7,567 nucleotides of DNA from contig JAFSBS010000005.1 in assembly GCA_017437165.1 (NCBI GenBank), forward strand, positions 1 to 7,567. The letters are read 5' to 3'. The notes under the pieces are model-generated. The model worked only from the letters and a program-made list of their open reading frames with translations, was not told the DNA's origin and did not search any database. This DNA comes from Clostridia bacterium (GTDB taxonomy: Bacteria; Bacillota; Clostridia; Oscillospirales; Acutalibacteraceae). This document shows, piece after piece, positions 6,117 through 7,567 of this stretch (positions within the stretch are counted from its first letter, which is position 1; each line of letters opens with the position of its first letter). The translations under genes and the position numbers were made by a program.

Positions 6117-6145
6117 ATTATATATTATTTTTTTTGAAGTGTCAA
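6117..6145 (-). promoter_or_regulatory. Consensus sigma-A promoter of the polysaccharide-control operon
   Basis: On the minus strand TTGACA (6140-6145) and TATAAT (6117-6122) stand 17 bases apart, a perfect match to consensus in sequence and spacing. Transcription should start near 6110, giving a leader of about 35 bases. A direct repeat of TTGATTA-type sequence (6097-6109 and 6114-6126, 11 of 13 bases equal, 17 bases apart) overlaps the -10 and could be a binding site or a chance A/T match. A promoter this strong suggests either high constitutive output or the need for a repressor. Confidence 0.85.
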
Positions 6146-6156
6146 TAACTCTTAAA

Positions 6157-6177
6157 TCATTTTACGACAAAAAATGA
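6157..6177. promoter_or_regulatory. Dyad between divergent promoters, possible operator
   Basis: TCATTTT (6157-6163) and AAAATGA (6171-6177) form a perfect 7-bp inverted repeat around a 7-base centre, with two further matching A/T pairs outside one mismatch. It lies 12 bases beyond the -35 box of the minus promoter and 23 bases before the -35 of the plus promoter, where one regulator could act on both. No known operator family is recognised. In A/T-rich spacer DNA such a dyad can arise by chance. Confidence 0.3.
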
Positions 6178-6200
6178 CTTATTTTTTATAAACGCATTAT

Positions 6201-6229
6201 TTGTAAAATTTTGTTTTATCTGTTATAAT
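6201..6229 (+). promoter_or_regulatory. Sigma-A promoter with extended -10 for the PI-PLC-like gene
   Basis: TTGTAA (6201-6206), 17 bases, then TATAAT (6224-6229), preceded by TG at 6221-6222 (extended -10). Transcription should start near 6236, leaving a short leader of about 36 bases before the ATG at 6272. It is divergent from the polysaccharide-control promoter. Confidence 0.75.
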
Positions 6230-6247
6230 TTAATATGTAAAGATTGA

Positions 6248-6267
6248 AAAAACTTTGAAAGGTTTTT
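6248..6267 (+). promoter_or_regulatory. Hairpin covering the ribosome binding site of the PI-PLC-like gene
   Basis: In the short leader, 6248-6255 can pair with 6260-6267 (eight pairs: one C-G, one U-G, the rest A-U) around a UGAA loop. The 3' arm includes most of the Shine-Dalgarno sequence AAAGG (6258-6262), which lies 9 bases before the ATG. The stem is weak and mostly A-U, so it could open with temperature or on ribosome contact, or have no effect. Confidence 0.3.
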
Positions 6268-6271
6268 AAGT

Positions 6272-7153
6272 ATGAACAATTGGATGAAAAATATTCCTGA
6301 TGATTTTCTCATTTCTGAAATAAATTTAGCCGGAACTCATAATAGTTCTGCACAGTTTATAAGATTCAGACATTTCAGCCGATGTCAGAATAAAAATATT
6401 TTTGACCAACTTTCAATGGGTATTCGTTTTCTTGATATAAGATTAAAATTTGACGGAGAAAAATTAAAACTCAACCACAGTTTTGTTTCTTGCAAAAAAG
6501 GAAAAAATAAAAAAGAAGACTTGCTGTTTTCAGATATTTTAAGGTCTTGTGAACTTTTCTTAAAAGAAAACCCTACTGAAACAATTATTATGTCAATTAA
6601 GAGAGAAGCAGGAAAAAACGAAGAAGAAACTTTTGATTATTTTTATAATACTTTTATTAAAGATTCTGATATTTTCTACACAAAAAATGCCATTCCCACA
6701 TTGAAAGAAGTGCGTGGAAAAATTGTACTTTTAAATCGGTGCGGTGCAGATATTGATAACCCTGAATATACCGATAACAACACCGGAATAAATCTTACCG
6801 GGTGGCCTTATCAGAATTCAAAAAAAGATGCCTTTCTTCAAAAAGTACTTATTGCTAAAAGAAATGAAAAAAGCGATGAATTTTTTTATGTTCAGGATTT
6901 TTTCAATCTTAAACCAAAGAAAAAATGGGAAATTGCAATTTTACCGACAATACAGAACCCACCACAAGACAAGTCAATTATTTTAAATTTCTTTTCCGGC
7001 AGTAATGGTTTTTCAAGTCCAAAAAGATATTCAAGAATAATATTTAAAAGATTTTCTGACTACGAACTTAAGCCTATGAAAAAATACGGTTGGTTCATTC
7101 TCGATTTTCCAAATAAAAAAATAATTAAAAAAATTGTTTTAACCAATTATTAA
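6272..7153 (+). CDS. PI-PLC X-domain-like phosphodiesterase without signal peptide
   Basis: 293-aa protein that looks like a bacterial phosphatidylinositol-specific phospholipase C: LAGTHNS at 19-25, GIRFLDIRLK at 50-59, LNHSF at 67-71, TIIMSIKRE at 104-112, IVLLNRCG at 151-158, FYVQDFF at 205-211 and WFILDF at 274-279. By motif position His23 and His69 would be the acid/base histidines, Arg57 the Arg that replaces calcium in Bacillus-type enzymes, and Asp278 the Asp partner of the first His. The residue after the first His is Asn24, where I recall Asp in the Bacillus enzyme, and Phe211 stands where a substrate-stacking Tyr is expected. No signal peptide or membrane segment is visible, although characterised bacterial PI-PLCs are mostly secreted. 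The protein is rich in lysine (36 residues). It has its own promoter, lies alone, and ends at a hairpin. Family confident; substrate unknown. Confidence 0.8.
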   Translation: MNNWMKNIPDDFLISEINLAGTHNSSAQFIRFRHFSRCQNKNIFDQLSMGIRFLDIRLKFDGEKLKLNHSFVSCKKGKNKKEDLLFSDILRSCELFLKENPTETIIMSIKREAGKNEEETFDYFYNTFIKDSDIFYTKNAIPTLKEVRGKIVLLNRCGADIDNPEYTDNNTGINLTGWPYQNSKKDAFLQKVLIAKRNEKSDEFFYVQDFFNLKPKKKWEIAILPTIQNPPQDKSIILNFFSGSNGFSSPKRYSRIIFKRFSDYELKPMKKYGWFILDFPNKKIIKKIVLTNY

Positions 7154-7157
7154 AATT

Positions 7158-7198
7158 ATAATCACCAATGAATTCACTAAAAATTCATTGGTGATTAT
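7158..7198. terminator. Bidirectional terminator between PI-PLC-like gene and recG
   Basis: Perfect 17-bp stem (7158-7174 with 7182-7198) and a 7-base loop. The plus-strand tail is TTAATTCAT and the minus-strand tail AATTTTAATAATT, so it can serve both converging genes. As with the hairpin at 2672, its right foot directly touches the TAA stop (7199-7201) of the minus-strand gene. Confidence 0.85.
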
Positions 7199-7567
7199 TT
7201 AATTCATACTTAGGGTGAAAAGTCTTTCAACTTCCTTTTTAAGCAAAGCATTTTCTTCACTTTCAAGTGCAGGGTCTTTTTCACAAATTTCCTTCGCTCT
7301 TTCCTGTGCTTCGTAAAGAATTCTGGTGTCTGTCATAAGATTTGCAATATGCATATCGGGAAGACCATGTTGTCTGCTACCGAAAAAGTCACCGGGACCT
7401 CGAAGTTCCAGGTCTTTTTGGGCAATCACGAAACCATCATTTGTATCGCAAAGCACCCCGAATCTCTCAAGTGCTTCTTCGTTTTGAGCATCTGACAGAA
7501 GAACGCAAGTACTTTCTTTATCTCCTCTGCCGATTCTTCCTCGTAACTGATGAAGTTGTGAAAGTCC
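7199..7567 (-). CDS. recG: ATP-dependent DNA helicase RecG, C-terminal fragment
   Basis: The last 122 codons of RecG; the rest lies beyond the window. The frame is open from the edge and starts in helicase motif VI, with QLHQLRGRIGRGD. The wedge-helicase C-terminal signature follows: a VLLSD strand, DGFVIAQKDLELRGPGDFFG, then SRQHGLPDMHIANL, ending in a charged helix and LFTLSMN. RecG remodels stalled replication forks and branched recombination intermediates in the cytoplasm. An apparent internal GTG start at 7456 is only a codon inside this frame. Nothing suggests damage. It converges with the PI-PLC-like gene and shares its terminator. Confidence 0.95.
   Translation of the reverse strand, partial: GLSQLHQLRGRIGRGDKESTCVLLSDAQNEEALERFGVLCDTNDGFVIAQKDLELRGPGDFFGSRQHGLPDMHIANLMTDTRILYEAQERAKEICEKDPALESEENALLKKEVERLFTLSMN

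Overview
The window is A+T-rich DNA with strong AGGAGG-type ribosome binding sites, consensus sigma-70/sigma-A promoters and short intergenic spaces. Together with a split biotin-dependent carboxyltransferase/decarboxylase operon and a Bacillota-type capsule kinase/phosphatase set, this points to an anaerobic member of the Clostridia (an Oscillospiraceae/Ruminococcaceae-like gut bacterium is my best guess, from gene style only). It reads as chromosome. I see no insertion sequence, phage gene, CRISPR array, rRNA or tRNA.

Layout. Bases 1-377 hold no gene. They contain a MITE-like imperfect palindrome (19-202) with heptamer repeats, then a promoter (260-288) and a leader that can fold. Bases 378-2647 (+) are a three-gene operon: carboxyltransferase alpha subunit, a small one-pass membrane protein of the OadG (gamma) type with an internally duplicated C-terminal motif, and a biotin carrier protein. 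The expected membrane beta subunit is absent. An 18-bp hairpin terminator (2672-2711) separates it from the convergent operon.

Bases 6145 down to 2712 (-) are one operon driven by a perfect TTGACA-17-TATAAT promoter: Wzz/CpsC-type polysaccharide co-polymerase, CpsD-type tyrosine kinase, CpsB-type PHP tyrosine phosphatase, and a WlbA-like Gfo/Idh/MocA nucleotide-sugar oxidoreductase. The first three form the usual phosphorylation circuit that controls chain length and export of surface polysaccharide. The fourth probably supplies or modifies a sugar precursor. No glycosyltransferase, flippase or polymerase is present here.

Bases 6272-7153 (+) encode a leaderless PI-PLC-like phosphodiesterase, transcribed divergently from the polysaccharide operon; the two promoters flank a 7-bp dyad that could be a shared operator. 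A second hairpin terminator (7158-7198) lies between it and the C-terminal part of the RecG helicase (7199-7567, -), which runs off the window.

Most of this is recognisable biology; I do not see a clear new defence or mobile system. The points most worth a second look are a shared apical sequence in the two terminators, the duplicated gamma-subunit motif in an operon with no beta subunit, a basic SYY motif present in both the co-polymerase tail and the kinase N-terminus, the palindromic element upstream of the operon, and the unusual PI-PLC homologue.
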